Made by a program: the position numbers and the translations under genes. Below the pieces are notes generated by a model. The model did no database searches. It was not told the DNA's origin and was given only the letters and a program-made list of their open reading frames with translations. A DNA stretch of 64,000 nt from Corynebacterium sp. 13CS0277 (GTDB lineage: Bacteria > Actinomycetota > Actinomycetes > Mycobacteriales > Mycobacteriaceae): positions 35,727 to 99,726 of the forward strand of contig NZ_PPDL01000011.1 in NCBI RefSeq assembly GCF_002994655.1, in the 5' to 3' direction. This document shows positions 1-8,700 of this stretch, one piece after another. The first letter of the stretch is position 1; the number at the start of each line of letters is the position of its first letter.

Positions 1-96
1 TGCCCTTGACGGGTTAAACCTAGTTGCCTAGCATGGTGAGTGTTCGCAAGGTTGACTTCAACCGATTCGCAACGCCCCATCAGAAAGGCCCCCACC

Positions 97-795
97 ATGT
101 TCACCCTCTCCACCACCGTTCACAATCGCTACAACACCGCCCTCATCTACGTGGGCATCCTGGAAGAAATCCGCGCCGAGCTGATCGGGGAAGCTATGGA
201 CAACCGCGTCTATATTTCCGAGGATTTCGCCGACCAGGTGGAAGTCGTCTTCCCCACCGACCCCAGCGAGCTCGACGATGATGCAGTCCTCGTCACCCCC
301 CGCGAATTGACCCCGGAGCTGCTGACTGCGCTGGCCGCAAACATCTTGGGCACAAGCGTCAAGCACATCACGGTGGAAGAGGTCGCCACCCCTGCCACCA
401 CCGACACCCTGGCCGGTCTGGTCGACAGGGTGCACCACACTGGACCAGAGGTGGCTCGCATTATCGCGAAAGGGACCGTGGAGGCCAACAACACCAGTCC
501 GCTCATGGCCGTCAATCCTGCGGCTATGACCGAGCGTGAACTGGGCCGGCTCTGGCAGGCGGCGAGCATGCTCGCAAGCGAACTGCCTCATGACACTGCG
601 GATGAAGAAGAACTGGAGGTGGCTGTGAAGATGGCCACCTCGGCGGTCGAGTTCAGCGCCCTGGAGCTTGAGCGCGCTCGCATCTACCGCGACGTCACGA
701 TTCGAGTGGCAGTGGCCAAGGGGCTGTCCGGCGCTAATGTTGCGCGCGCTGCTCACGTCACCCGTCAGCGGGTCGCCAGCATCCTTGCCAACTAG
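97..795 (+). CDS. Hypothetical protein with C-terminal helix-turn-helix
   Basis: This is a 232-residue protein of unknown function. The start at 97 is preferred over an in-frame upstream ATG at 40 because AGAAAGG lies eight bases before it. Residues 1-90 look globular and acidic. The last 30 residues (KGLSGANVARAAHVTRQRVASI) have the spacing of a helix-turn-helix like those in recombinase and sigma-like tails, so DNA binding is likely. It stands alone and ends in a strong hairpin terminator at 805-840. It could be an element regulator, but no family was recognised. Confidence 0.7.
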   Translation: MFTLSTTVHNRYNTALIYVGILEEIRAELIGEAMDNRVYISEDFADQVEVVFPTDPSELDDDAVLVTPRELTPELLTALAANILGTSVKHITVEEVATPATTDTLAGLVDRVHHTGPEVARIIAKGTVEANNTSPLMAVNPAAMTERELGRLWQAASMLASELPHDTADEEELEVAVKMATSAVEFSALELERARIYRDVTIRVAVAKGLSGANVARAAHVTRQRVASILAN

Positions 796-804
796 GTTGA
801 CTTA

Positions 805-840
805 CATCCGACCCCTGGAGATAACTCCAGGGGTCGGATG
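805..840 (+). terminator. Rho-independent terminator after the 232-aa gene
   Basis: The arms 805-820 and 825-840 are perfectly complementary over 16 bp (CATCCGACCCCTGGAG) around an ATAA loop. A modest T-rich stretch follows. It lies 10 bases after the stop codon at 795. Confidence 0.8.
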
Positions 841-1378
841 CTGTTTCCTTGCCTGTCATTGACGAACGCCTAACGGGACGCCCGGACGAACACAACACAA
901 GTGTGCCGTCTTGCGGAAATTAGACGCCGAGCGTCCCGTAAAGCCGTTGCAGTGGCAATCCCGTTAGCCGTGCCCCTAACGGAATGATCTGGGGAGGTCG
1001 TTGCCACCCCATGTGTCCCATTGCACTAGTCCACCTGTTTGCGTGGCACCGTGACGCCTTAGCACCAAGGTGTCTTTGCTCCGTGGCGTCACGTCCACTT
1101 AGCGCCAAAGTGCCTTGGTGCCAAGGCGTCTAGCAGACAAGACGCACCGCCGCCAAGTCGTCATGTACCCAAGGGGGCATCGACTGCCCGGGGTCGCGTG
1201 TACGGAGCAAAGCACGCCGACGCGATGTCGAGGCTAGGTAGGACCTCCTGGGATGGCAGTGGCTTGACCGAGCGCTCCCGCGCCCCCTACGGGGCTTGGG
1301 CTGCCGCGAAAGCCGCTGGGGCGGCTTCCTTGCCCTGAGAACGTGTTCCTGGCGCGTGTCGGTGCCTAGGGTGGGGTC
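841..1378. promoter_or_regulatory. 538-bp non-coding region with clustered palindromes upstream of the serine recombinase
   Basis: No convincing gene is seen. The region carries inverted ACGGGACGC/GCGTCCCGT (873-881 and 931-939) and CCGTTAG/CTAACGG (961-967 and 976-982). It then has three near-palindromes: 1057-1070 (CCTTAG-CA-CCAAGG), 1096-1112 (CACTT/AAGTG arms) and 1112-1127 (GCCTTGG-TG-CCAAGGC). Small serine recombinases usually act at a res site just upstream of their own gene, so this is a candidate res or operator region. The core GGTGCCAAGG (1117-1126) recurs at 9902-9911 downstream of the relaxase. Confidence 0.5.
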
Positions 1379-1978
1379 ATGCTTATCGGTTACGCCAGAT
1401 GTTCCACAGCTCACCAAGATGTCCAGGTGCAGATGGAAAGGCTTAAAGAACTCGGGGTGGACGATGACCAGATTCTCGTCGACCACGGGTACTCAGCCAC
1501 GAGTCGCGCGCGCCCAGGCCTTGAGAGGGCGTTAGAGCGTCTCCGTGCAGGCGACGTGCTTGTCGTGACGAAGCTGGACCGTCTCGCCCGCAGCGTGGCG
1601 GATGCGCACGCTATCGCCGGGGAGGTCCACGACAAGGAAGCTGCACTGCAAATCGGGGGCAGCATCTACGACCCCCGTGATCCGGTTGGCAAGCTGCTTT
1701 TCTCGGTTTTGGCCATGGTCGCGGAGTTCGAACGCGACCTGATCTCCATGCGTACGAGGGAGGGGCTTGCGAGAGCTGCAAAAGCCGGTAAGTTGCGCGG
1801 TAAGCAGCCGAAACTCACCGACATGCAGCATCGCCAGGTTGCCCGTTGGATTGAGGAAGGCGAGCTAACACAAGCCGAGATGGCCGCCATCCTCGGCGTG
1901 TCTACGTCCACAATTTCGCGCACCCGCAAACGCCTGGAGACGACGGGTGTGCTGTACTCCACAGAGAGGTCAGACTGA
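1379..1978 (+). CDS. Small serine recombinase (resolvase/invertase family)
   Basis: This 199-residue protein catalyses site-specific recombination through a 5'-phosphoserine intermediate. The N-terminus has the resolvase motif YARCS with the nucleophile at Ser9. It is followed by the conserved TKLDRLARS region (around residue 62) and AEFERDLIS ahead of the long dimer helix. The C-terminal 50 residues hold a Hin-like helix-turn-helix (EGELTQAEMAAILGVSTSTISR). The length is normal for Tn3-resolvase/invertase enzymes and far short of large serine integrases. The Fic module starts two bases after its stop, so these genes probably share a transcript. Likely roles are multimer resolution or inversion for the element. 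Confidence 0.92.
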   Translation: MLIGYARCSTAHQDVQVQMERLKELGVDDDQILVDHGYSATSRARPGLERALERLRAGDVLVVTKLDRLARSVADAHAIAGEVHDKEAALQIGGSIYDPRDPVGKLLFSVLAMVAEFERDLISMRTREGLARAAKAGKLRGKQPKLTDMQHRQVARWIEEGELTQAEMAAILGVSTSTISRTRKRLETTGVLYSTERSD

Positions 1979-1980
1979 CA

Positions 1981-2358
1981 ATGTACTCCCTTGATTCCGC
2001 GCAGCTGTCCGACGGTCAGCGTCGTCGCCTGCGCAACCTCGTGGTGTCCTCCCAGATGGACGGCCGCCCGCTGGCCGCCGAGGACATCGACCGCCTCATC
2101 CGGGTCACGCTCGGCGAGCTGACCCAGGATGCCGCCATCGAAGAAATTCGCGCCGCAGCGCGCGCCGAGGATGCCCGCATCATCGCCGAGGAGGGGCTTG
2201 AGGGGGTCGATAGCCCGCTGCTGTCCGACCGCCAGCGCCGCCGGGTGCGCGAGCTTGCCGCCCGCCGAGAGGCTATCGAGGGCCGCCCGAACCCCCGCTA
2301 CGTCGACAGCCTGGTGCGCCAGGCTATCGCCTACGGCTCCAACGGGACGGAGGGGTAG
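1981..2358 (+). CDS. VbhA-like Fic antitoxin
   Basis: This 125-residue protein resembles the VbhA antitoxin family, which inhibits Fic AMP-transferases by placing an (S/T)xxxE(G/N) helix in the ATP site. Residues 20-26 read VSSQMDG, an SxxxDG version with Asp in place of Glu, followed by the typical GELTQDAAIEEI segment. A second related segment (LSDRQRRRVRELAARREAIEG) in the C-terminal half has EG but no Ser/Thr at the inhibitory position, so the protein looks like an internal duplication with one intact copy. It sits directly upstream of two fic-type genes, the usual antitoxin-toxin order. AGAGAGG at 1963-1969 is its likely ribosome site. The family call is by motif and context only. Confidence 0.72.
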   Translation: MYSLDSAQLSDGQRRRLRNLVVSSQMDGRPLAAEDIDRLIRVTLGELTQDAAIEEIRAAARAEDARIIAEEGLEGVDSPLLSDRQRRRVRELAARREAIEGRPNPRYVDSLVRQAIAYGSNGTEG

Positions 2359-2361
2359 AAG

Positions 2362-3726
2362 ATGGCCGACTTCACCTGGTCCCTGGACGATCCGGTCGAT
2401 TACGCGATTAACCCGGTCTATGAGGAGCTGCTGCGCGAGCGGATGCAAGGCAACTTCACTGCCCACGACGCCATCACGTACTCCAACAACCGTGAGACGA
2501 TTTCGGGCGGCTACATCCACGAGTGGTACTACGAGGTGCCTGAGGGTGGCTACGGGCACGCCAAGCTCAGCGACGAGCTGAAGGCGGTGTACCAGGAACA
2601 GCTGCCGTACATCGTCCGATCCGACGCTATTCCGGCCCAGGACTGGCGCAGCGACGACGTTCTCATCGCGCTCGGAGACGGTCGTGAGCGTCGGCTGATG
2701 CCGCCGGACCAGATTGCCGGCGCGATGGAGCAGATCGATGCCGCCTATGAGAACTTCCCCTGGGATGAAGTCACTGCTGAAGACCGCCTCGAAATGGTCG
2801 CGCGACTTCACGCCATGCTCACGGAGGTCCACCCCTTTTCCGTCTGGTCCCGGGTTGCTGTCGAAGACACCATGACGGTCATCGCAGAGCGCCACGGCGT
2901 CAATGTCCGTACCGATCCCGGCGGTCAGTCGTACGCGGAGGATGTGCACAAGGCGCGCGCACTCCAGAACGCCGAGCAGACCATCCTGCGGGCAGAGTCC
3001 TATGATCCGCAGCCAATGCTGGAGGTCTACAAGCGCTTCCACAGCCGCGAGCCTGAGGACACCCGGATCGAGGAGGCAACCGCCCGAGCTGTCACTGACG
3101 CCGAGTGGCACCAGGTCAACACCTGCGAGGAAATCGTCACTGACGATGCGCGGCTCGCACTGCCCCTGCACATCGATATTGACCTTGACAGTCTGGTGTG
3201 GCGCGACGTTGATTTCCCTAGCTTCGATGAGTTCACGGCACCTCGCACGCAGGTCGCTCATGCTGCTCCGTTCGTTTTCCAGACCATTGTGGAAACTGAC
3301 CCTGCGCTCCACGACAACGGGGTCTCCCTCATGGTCTTCGACACGGGCAGTGGCTACGTTGCTACGAGCACCGAGTGGGACGCGGATCCCTGGCTTGCCG
3401 ATGTCTTCGGCGCAGAGAAGTGGGAGGCGTTCGTGCGCGCTCGGGGGCAGGAATTCAGCACCCCAGCGTCGGACTTTGCCGCCCCGGGTACGCTCAACTT
3501 TGGTGACGCCCGGACCGTGGATCCTTCGTGGGAAGAGGCGTACGTAATCGATGAAGACGCGCCGATGCTGACCGACTGGTCCCCTGCCGACTTCGAGACG
3601 CCGAACGCCCCCGCCGCAGAGGGCGAGAACGCACCGTTGGCAGCAGTCGTCGCAGACGTCGATGCTGACGAGTACAGCGACTTCGACGAAGTAGTGGCCG
3701 ATGCGGACGATGAGGACGTCCTATGA
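2362..3726 (+). CDS. Degenerate Fic-domain protein with acidic C-terminal tail
   Basis: This 454-residue protein carries a Fic-like helix. Residues 147-182 (from LHAMLTEVHPFSVWSR) align without gaps to the canonical Fic helix of the neighbour encoded at 3779-4963. His157, Pro158 and Phe159 are kept, but the DGNGR part that binds phosphate and supplies the catalytic Arg is replaced by VWSR. AMP transfer is therefore not expected. The middle is unrecognised. The last 35 residues are very acidic and end YSDFDEVVADADDEDVL, closely matching the relaxase tail. GGAGGGG at 2349-2355 fixes the start, three bases after the antitoxin stop. Possible roles are decoy, regulator or secreted partner of the active Fic protein. 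Confidence 0.78.
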   Translation: MADFTWSLDDPVDYAINPVYEELLRERMQGNFTAHDAITYSNNRETISGGYIHEWYYEVPEGGYGHAKLSDELKAVYQEQLPYIVRSDAIPAQDWRSDDVLIALGDGRERRLMPPDQIAGAMEQIDAAYENFPWDEVTAEDRLEMVARLHAMLTEVHPFSVWSRVAVEDTMTVIAERHGVNVRTDPGGQSYAEDVHKARALQNAEQTILRAESYDPQPMLEVYKRFHSREPEDTRIEEATARAVTDAEWHQVNTCEEIVTDDARLALPLHIDIDLDSLVWRDVDFPSFDEFTAPRTQVAHAAPFVFQTIVETDPALHDNGVSLMVFDTGSGYVATSTEWDADPWLADVFGAEKWEAFVRARGQEFSTPASDFAAPGTLNFGDARTVDPSWEEAYVIDEDAPMLTDWSPADFETPNAPAAEGENAPLAAVVADVDADEYSDFDEVVADADDEDVL

Positions 3727-3782
3727 GCCAGCAGGATGACGCTCGCCTTGTCATCGCTGTGAGGAAGGCGAACGCATTGTGA
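3723..3782 (+). CDS. 19-codon coupling ORF between the two fic genes
   Basis: The frame starts in an ATGA overlap with the stop of the degenerate fic gene (3723-3726). It encodes MSQQDDARLVIAVRKANAL and stops in a GTGA overlap with the next fic start (3779-3782). The ribosome site of the active fic gene (GAGGAAGG, 3761-3768) lies inside it. This arrangement suits translational coupling that ties Fic toxin synthesis to upstream translation. Whether the peptide itself has a function is unknown. Confidence 0.45.
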   Translation: MSQQDDARLVIAVRKANAL

Positions 3783-4963
3783 TCCGGGTGGAACTTGACG
3801 ACTTTCGGTTGAGTTCCCCTAACGTTGCCCAGCCCGGAGTGGTGTTTCACACTGCCCGGGCGGGTGCCGTTACGGGGATCGACGGCACCGAATACACCGA
3901 CGTTGAGGTCCGACTCCGCGACGGATGGCTCCCTACAGACGACGGTCATGGCGCGAAACGTCTTGGCGTCGGCTTAGAGGTCTTTGACGGTGACGAGAAA
4001 ATTGCCGAACAAGTAGTTTTCGACCTGGACAAAGGCCCTTGGCGCAACCCCAAAATGTCGAACATCTTCGGCTCGCTAGGGACTCACCATCTACTCAGTA
4101 AAGCCTTCGACGAGTGGCTGCCGCTGTGGGATCAAGCTCGAAGTTTTCTCCCCGACCAGGCGCCCAACGACCTCAGTGACGCGATGCAGAAGCGCTGGGA
4201 GGCCTACCTTGATCCAGTCTCAGGAGACTTGGCCAACAAGGTGGGTATCTACGGCGAAACATGGGCCACTGTCGAGGCGAATCTCGTCGCGCAACGGGCA
4301 CTGGAAGTGCCACTCGAAGGCTTTCGCTTTGCCAAGGCCTGGGACAATCTCGCAGCTACTCACGAGCACCTATTCAAGTACTGCTACGAGTGGGCAGGCA
4401 AGCCCCGTGAGGTCGACCTAGCGAAACCAAACCCGTTTGCAGACACCGGCCAGAGCAACTACTGCCCTGTGTCCGCTATGCCTGAATGGGTCAGCATTGT
4501 CGAAGATATCGAGGCGCGACTCTTTGCAACTGAAGATCTCGAAGACAAGGTCACGCTACTAGCCCAAATGCACGCGACGCTCAACTATATTCATCCGTTC
4601 CGCGACGGAAATGGGCGCGCTATCCGTACCTTTATGGAGCAGGAAGCCGCTACTGTCGGCGTGTTTCTGGACTGGGAATCGGCGGATAGTGAAGTTATCT
4701 CGTTCACGTCTATAGCGTCACTTGTGGGTCGCCAGGGTCCCGAAGAAGCACCCTTCATCAGCATGTATCGCGACATAGCAGAGGATATGGACTACGCGAT
4801 GGACTCTCAAGGTTGGGAGCTACTCTCCCAAGCCGAGCAGGAGAGAGATAGCGCAACCAGTGCACCGAACCTGTCCGCCTACATCGGAGAACAACGCCCT
4901 GACTTCTATGATGACTATGACGACGACCAAGTCGCCATAGAGGACTCTGTCAGTGAGCTTTAA
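3779..4963 (+). CDS. Fic-domain AMP-transferase (toxin/effector) with acidic tail
   Basis: This 394-residue protein has the intact Fic motif HPFRDGNGRAIR at residues 272-283 (His272, the phosphate-binding DGNG, Arg280), preceded by a recognisable Fic core from about residue 180 (FRFAKAWDNLAATHEHLF). Such enzymes usually transfer AMP from ATP to a hydroxyl side chain and poison cells when not inhibited. No internal (S/T)xxxE(G/N) helix is obvious, in line with a separate antitoxin. The GTG start follows GAGGAAGG. The C-terminus ends YDDYDDDQVAIEDSVSEL, resembling the relaxase tail. In Bartonella, VbhT-type Fic toxins are moved by conjugation-related secretion systems, so transfer by this element is plausible. 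The target is unknown. Confidence 0.9.
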   Translation: MIRVELDDFRLSSPNVAQPGVVFHTARAGAVTGIDGTEYTDVEVRLRDGWLPTDDGHGAKRLGVGLEVFDGDEKIAEQVVFDLDKGPWRNPKMSNIFGSLGTHHLLSKAFDEWLPLWDQARSFLPDQAPNDLSDAMQKRWEAYLDPVSGDLANKVGIYGETWATVEANLVAQRALEVPLEGFRFAKAWDNLAATHEHLFKYCYEWAGKPREVDLAKPNPFADTGQSNYCPVSAMPEWVSIVEDIEARLFATEDLEDKVTLLAQMHATLNYIHPFRDGNGRAIRTFMEQEAATVGVFLDWESADSEVISFTSIASLVGRQGPEEAPFISMYRDIAEDMDYAMDSQGWELLSQAEQERDSATSAPNLSAYIGEQRPDFYDDYDDDQVAIEDSVSEL

Positions 4964-4985
4964 CCCCTCCTGCTCTCCTGTCCCT

Positions 4986-5018
4986 GCCGCCACCCCGCCC
5001 TCGGGGTGGCGGCTTTTT
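4986..5018 (+). terminator. Terminator of the recombinase-Fic operon
   Basis: Perfect 12-bp arms GCCGCCACCCCG (4986-4997) and CGGGGTGGCGGC (5002-5013) are followed by TTTTT. It lies 22 bases after the fic stop codon. Confidence 0.9.
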
Positions 5019-5075
5019 CTGCGCTCCACAACCTTAAGATTTTAGAGCCAACTACAGCCACCACAACGCGGCGAA

Positions 5076-5193
5076 GGCGGGGCAAGACCCTTGAGGTCTT
5101 GCCCCGCCGGAAGTAACGCGCAAGGGGCAGCTGCGGTGCTGCTTCTGTGCCGTTTTCGATCCGCGCGGTGCCCGCCCTTAGGCGGGCACCGCG
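5076..5193. other. Two further long hairpins between convergent genes
   Basis: The first hairpin has 14-bp perfect arms (5076-5089 and 5095-5108, GGCGGGGCAAGACC). The second has 13-bp arms (5164-5176 and 5181-5193, core GCGGTGCCCGCC). Neither has a clear T tract on the plus strand. They may terminate the convergent minus-strand gene, or be part of a structured RNA or DNA site. Together with the terminator at 4986 they make three strong stem-loops within about 210 bases. Confidence 0.6.
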
Positions 5194-5223
5194 CCGCGCC
5201 TGGCACATGATAACGCGTCCTGA

Positions 5224-5607
5224 TTAACCCAATGCTTGCGAGTCGCTAGACCCGCCATCTCCATAGTCCTGATCCTGCACCTGCGACGCTTCCTCAGCGC
5301 TTTCCGAATCCGTCTTCACCACGGAACCGTCGACGCTGTCATCGTCCGGGTGCGCTAGTTCAGCGATTCTCTTGACCTCCTTTGCAGGCAACTCCAAGGC
5401 CTCCTGAATGAACTTCCACGTCAACCCGGTGCTGTGCAATTCCGCAAAAAGTGGCGCGATCTTAGCTTCCAACCGCGCTCGCTTATCCACGAGCGACAGG
5501 ACTTCCGCGAGAAGCTCCTCGCGCCGACGTGCGACCTCTAGGGTGCCTGCAAGCGCATCACGTGCACGCTTCCTAGAGGACATGCTCTTCGATGAAATCT
5601 TCGTCAT
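5224..5607 (-). CDS. Small charged protein, possible relaxosome accessory factor
   Basis: This 127-residue protein diverges from the relaxase gene. Residues 5-70 are basic and helical (SSRKRARDALAGTLEVARRREELLAEV) and are followed by an HTH-like segment (LTWKFIQEALELPAKEVKRI). The last 35 residues are acidic and Ser-rich. Small basic proteins next to relaxase genes often bind oriT (TrwA/TraY/MobC role), which is the inferred job here. The ATG at 5607 lies in a palindrome (5606-5630), suggesting autoregulation. A GTG at 5616 or an ATG at 5583 are alternative starts. No family was recognised with confidence. Confidence 0.6.
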   Translation of the reverse strand: MTKISSKSMSSRKRARDALAGTLEVARRREELLAEVLSLVDKRARLEAKIAPLFAELHSTGLTWKFIQEALELPAKEVKRIAELAHPDDDSVDGSVVKTDSESAEEASQVQDQDYGDGGSSDSQALG

Positions 5608-5716
5608 GTACCCCACTGTAGCGGGTACATCCGTACCCTCGCATCACCCCCGAAAAATCGGGGGTTCGTGCCATACACAGTATGCATTATTAATGCGAGT
5701 GTTTTTCTGGGGGTGT
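5606..5716. promoter_or_regulatory. Palindrome-rich intergenic region, candidate oriT/operator
   Basis: Three inverted repeats fall within 91 bases: ATGTACCC/GGGTACAT (5606-5613 and 5623-5630), ACCCCCGA-AAAA-TCGGGGGT (5646-5665) and GCATTA-T-TAATGC (5684-5696). An extra GTACCC follows the first. The block lies between a MobF relaxase gene and a divergent small basic protein, the usual place for the transfer origin and its regulators. A nic site cannot be assigned from sequence alone. Confidence 0.5.
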
Positions 5717-8700
5717 ATGCTCACACCCATGATGTCGCTACGAGCTGTCCACGCAGGTGCTGGGTACCAGTACCTGCTTCGCTCGGTTGCGACCAACGAC
5801 GCTGCTGACCCCACTGTTACCGATCTCGAAGACGGCCAAGACGGTGAAGCAACTGCGCTGTCGAACTACTACCAGGCCAAGGGAACACCCCCTGGCCGTT
5901 GGCTCGGTTCTGGGTTGCAGGGCTTTGACCACAAGAAGCTCGTTACCGGTGCTCTCGTCGACGAACAGCAGATGGCAAATCTCTACGGCATGGGCTTGCA
6001 CCCAGAAGCCTCAGAGATCTGGGCGGTCCGTAACGTCTATCGGGATGCGCAGCTTGGTCGCGCTTTCCGCATTTCGACCAACGACATTCCGGTCCTGAAT
6101 GCACTGCGCGCAGCGGAGAAAAGCTTCGTCCGCGAACACCAGCGCACCCCGACCGCTGCCGAGCGTTCCGAGATGGCGGTGACGGTTGGCACGCCGTTCT
6201 ACTGCAAGGCCACCGGCTACACCTCCCCAGCCTCCAAGGACGTCGTCGCTTGGATCAACCAGCAGCAAACCAAAGTCACTCAGGCTGTCAGCGCGTTCGA
6301 CTTCACGTTTTCCCCCACCAAGTCCGTCAGTGTGCTGTGGGCGCTAGCAGACGAAAAGACAGCTAACGCGATTGCAGCCTGCCACCACGAAGCCGTCGCC
6401 GAGGTCATCGCATGGACTGAGCGGGAAGTGGCACGCACCAGGGTCGGAGCAAACGGCATTGCACAGGTGAAGACTCGTGGCCTCATCGGCGCGGAGTTTA
6501 CACACTTTGACACGCGCACCGGTGACCCGGACCTGCACTCGCACGTGCTGATCTCCAACAAGGTCCAAACCGAAGACGGCAGATGGCTGTCTCTGGACGG
6601 CCAAGAGATCTTCCACAACCACCAAGCAATCTCTGCGCGCTACGACGCTGTGCTGATGGAAAAGCTCACCCGCAAACTCGGCCTGGAGTTCTACGCTTCT
6701 TCCCGCGCCGACGCAGTCGAGCCGGTGTGGGAAGTCTCAGGCGTTCCCGAGGAACTCAACGCGCTGTTTTCTTCTCGTAAAGAGCTGGCCCGCCCAGTCT
6801 TTGACCAAATGGTGGCCGACTACATCGAGGCCTACGGCAAGCAGCCCGACAAGCAGGTGCAGCGACGCTTGTGGCAAGAAGCCATTCTCGCCACCCGTGA
6901 CGAGAAAAAGCCTGCCCAGTCTCTCGACACGCTACGCACCCAGTGGGCAGATCGTGTCCGTGAGCTAAACGGCGGCGACGAGCTGCTTGGCATTGTGCGC
7001 AACCTCGTCAACTCCGAGCGCCTCACAGCTGCCGCAGAGCCAACGCGCCCAGAGTTCACCGACTCCGACGTCGACGACGCCGCCGCAGTCGTGCTCGCTC
7101 GCGTCACAGACAAGCGCGGCATCTTCGGGGAAAACCACGTCCGCACCGCCACTGCGACGCTGCTTAAGGGGTACCGGTTCCCCAACGCCAAAGCCCTTGA
7201 CGACGCCATTGAAACTGTCGTCTCCACCGTGCTCACTAACTCCGTAGCCCTAGCACCGGCAGAAGTTCTAATGCTGCCCGAGCAGCTGCGCGGCGACAAC
7301 AACCGAGGCGTGGACTTCCGCAAGCGCTCAGAGCGCTACACCACCCAGGAGATTCTGGACGGCGAACAGCGCGTCCTCAACGCCTGCGAGCAACCCACCG
7401 CCGTCGTTGCAGCCAACGCCACCATCGACGCCGCCCTCGCAGCTCACGAGAAGGCCAACGGCTGGACCCTCAACGAGGGCCAAGAAGCCATGGCCCGCTC
7501 ACTGCTCACCTCCGGCGCGCTCGTGGCTTGTGGTGTTGGTCCTGCGGGCACCGGCAAGACGACTTCCATGCAAATCGTCAACCGCGTCTGGCAGGACGAG
7601 GGCCGCAAAGTCATCGGCCTCGCCCCCAGCGCTAAAGCAGCCGCGATCCTTGGCGAAGAAATTGGCGTCGACGCCACTACAATCGACGCCTTAACGTTCG
7701 TCTGGCGCGGTGGTCACCCCACTAAGCCCGCACATGACCCCTCAGCTCTCCCCGTCGACATCCAGCCCGGCGACATGCTACTCGTCGACGAGGCTGGCAT
7801 GGCCAGTACCCAGAACCTCGCCGCACTCGTAGAAATCGCCGAAGCCACCGGCGCTGTGGTGCGCATGATCGGCGACCCCCACCAGCTCCGCGCAGTCGGC
7901 GCTGGAGGCGTCTTCGGCTACGCCTGCAAGCAAACCAACGCCGTCGAGCTGACCCACGTCATGCGCTTCGACAAAGGCCGCGACACAGCCCAAGCAGACG
8001 CATCCCTGCAACTACGCAAAGGCGACAAAAAAGCCCTCGACTACTACTTCTCCAACGGGCGCGTCAGCGCTGGCACCCGCGAGGCCCAGATCTCCCGGCT
8101 TGTTGACGACTTCTTCGCTGACCGCGAGCTGGGCCGCCGCAGCATGATGATCGCGACGACCAACGCCGACGTTGATCGCCTCAACGAGATGGTACGCACC
8201 CGACTCATCGCCGATGGCGTAGTCTCCCCGGACCCCGAGGACACTGTCACCGCCGGACGCGGGCACCAAGTCAGCACCGGCGACGTTGTGATCGCCCGCA
8301 AGAACCAGACCTTTTTCGCCCACACCGGTGGCCGCCGCGTCGCCACAGGCAAAGTCCTCAACGGCCAAATGTTCCGCATCGTCGGCACCCGCGCAGACGG
8401 CAGCCTCGACGTGGCCGACACTGTCACCGGCAAGCGAATGCTACTGCCCGCCGACTACGTTGCCGACAACATCCACCTCGGGTACGCAGCCACCGTGCAC
8501 CGCGCACAGGGAGCGACCGTGGACGTCTGCCGCAGCCTAGTTGACACCTCCATGAACCGGCCTGGCCTGTACGTGGCGATGACGCGCGGCAAGAAAGAAA
8601 ACCACGCCTACTGTGTGACCGACAACCCCTTTGACTTCGATGCCGAGGACGCGCACTTCCACATGGCAGGCGTCGACCCGGAGCGCGACGCGAAGAAGAT

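Noticed and set aside
58..756. Long minus-strand open frame opposite the first gene
   Set aside because: Composition follows the shadow of the plus-strand gene, no ribosome site, no family.
1379..1978. Serine recombinase as the element's integrase
   Set aside because: At 199 residues it is a small resolvase/invertase; tRNA-targeted integration usually needs a tyrosine integrase, which should lie outside the window.
1666..3312. 548-codon minus-strand frame across recombinase and Fic genes
   Set aside because: It lies opposite three genes with clear families and shows no domain of its own.
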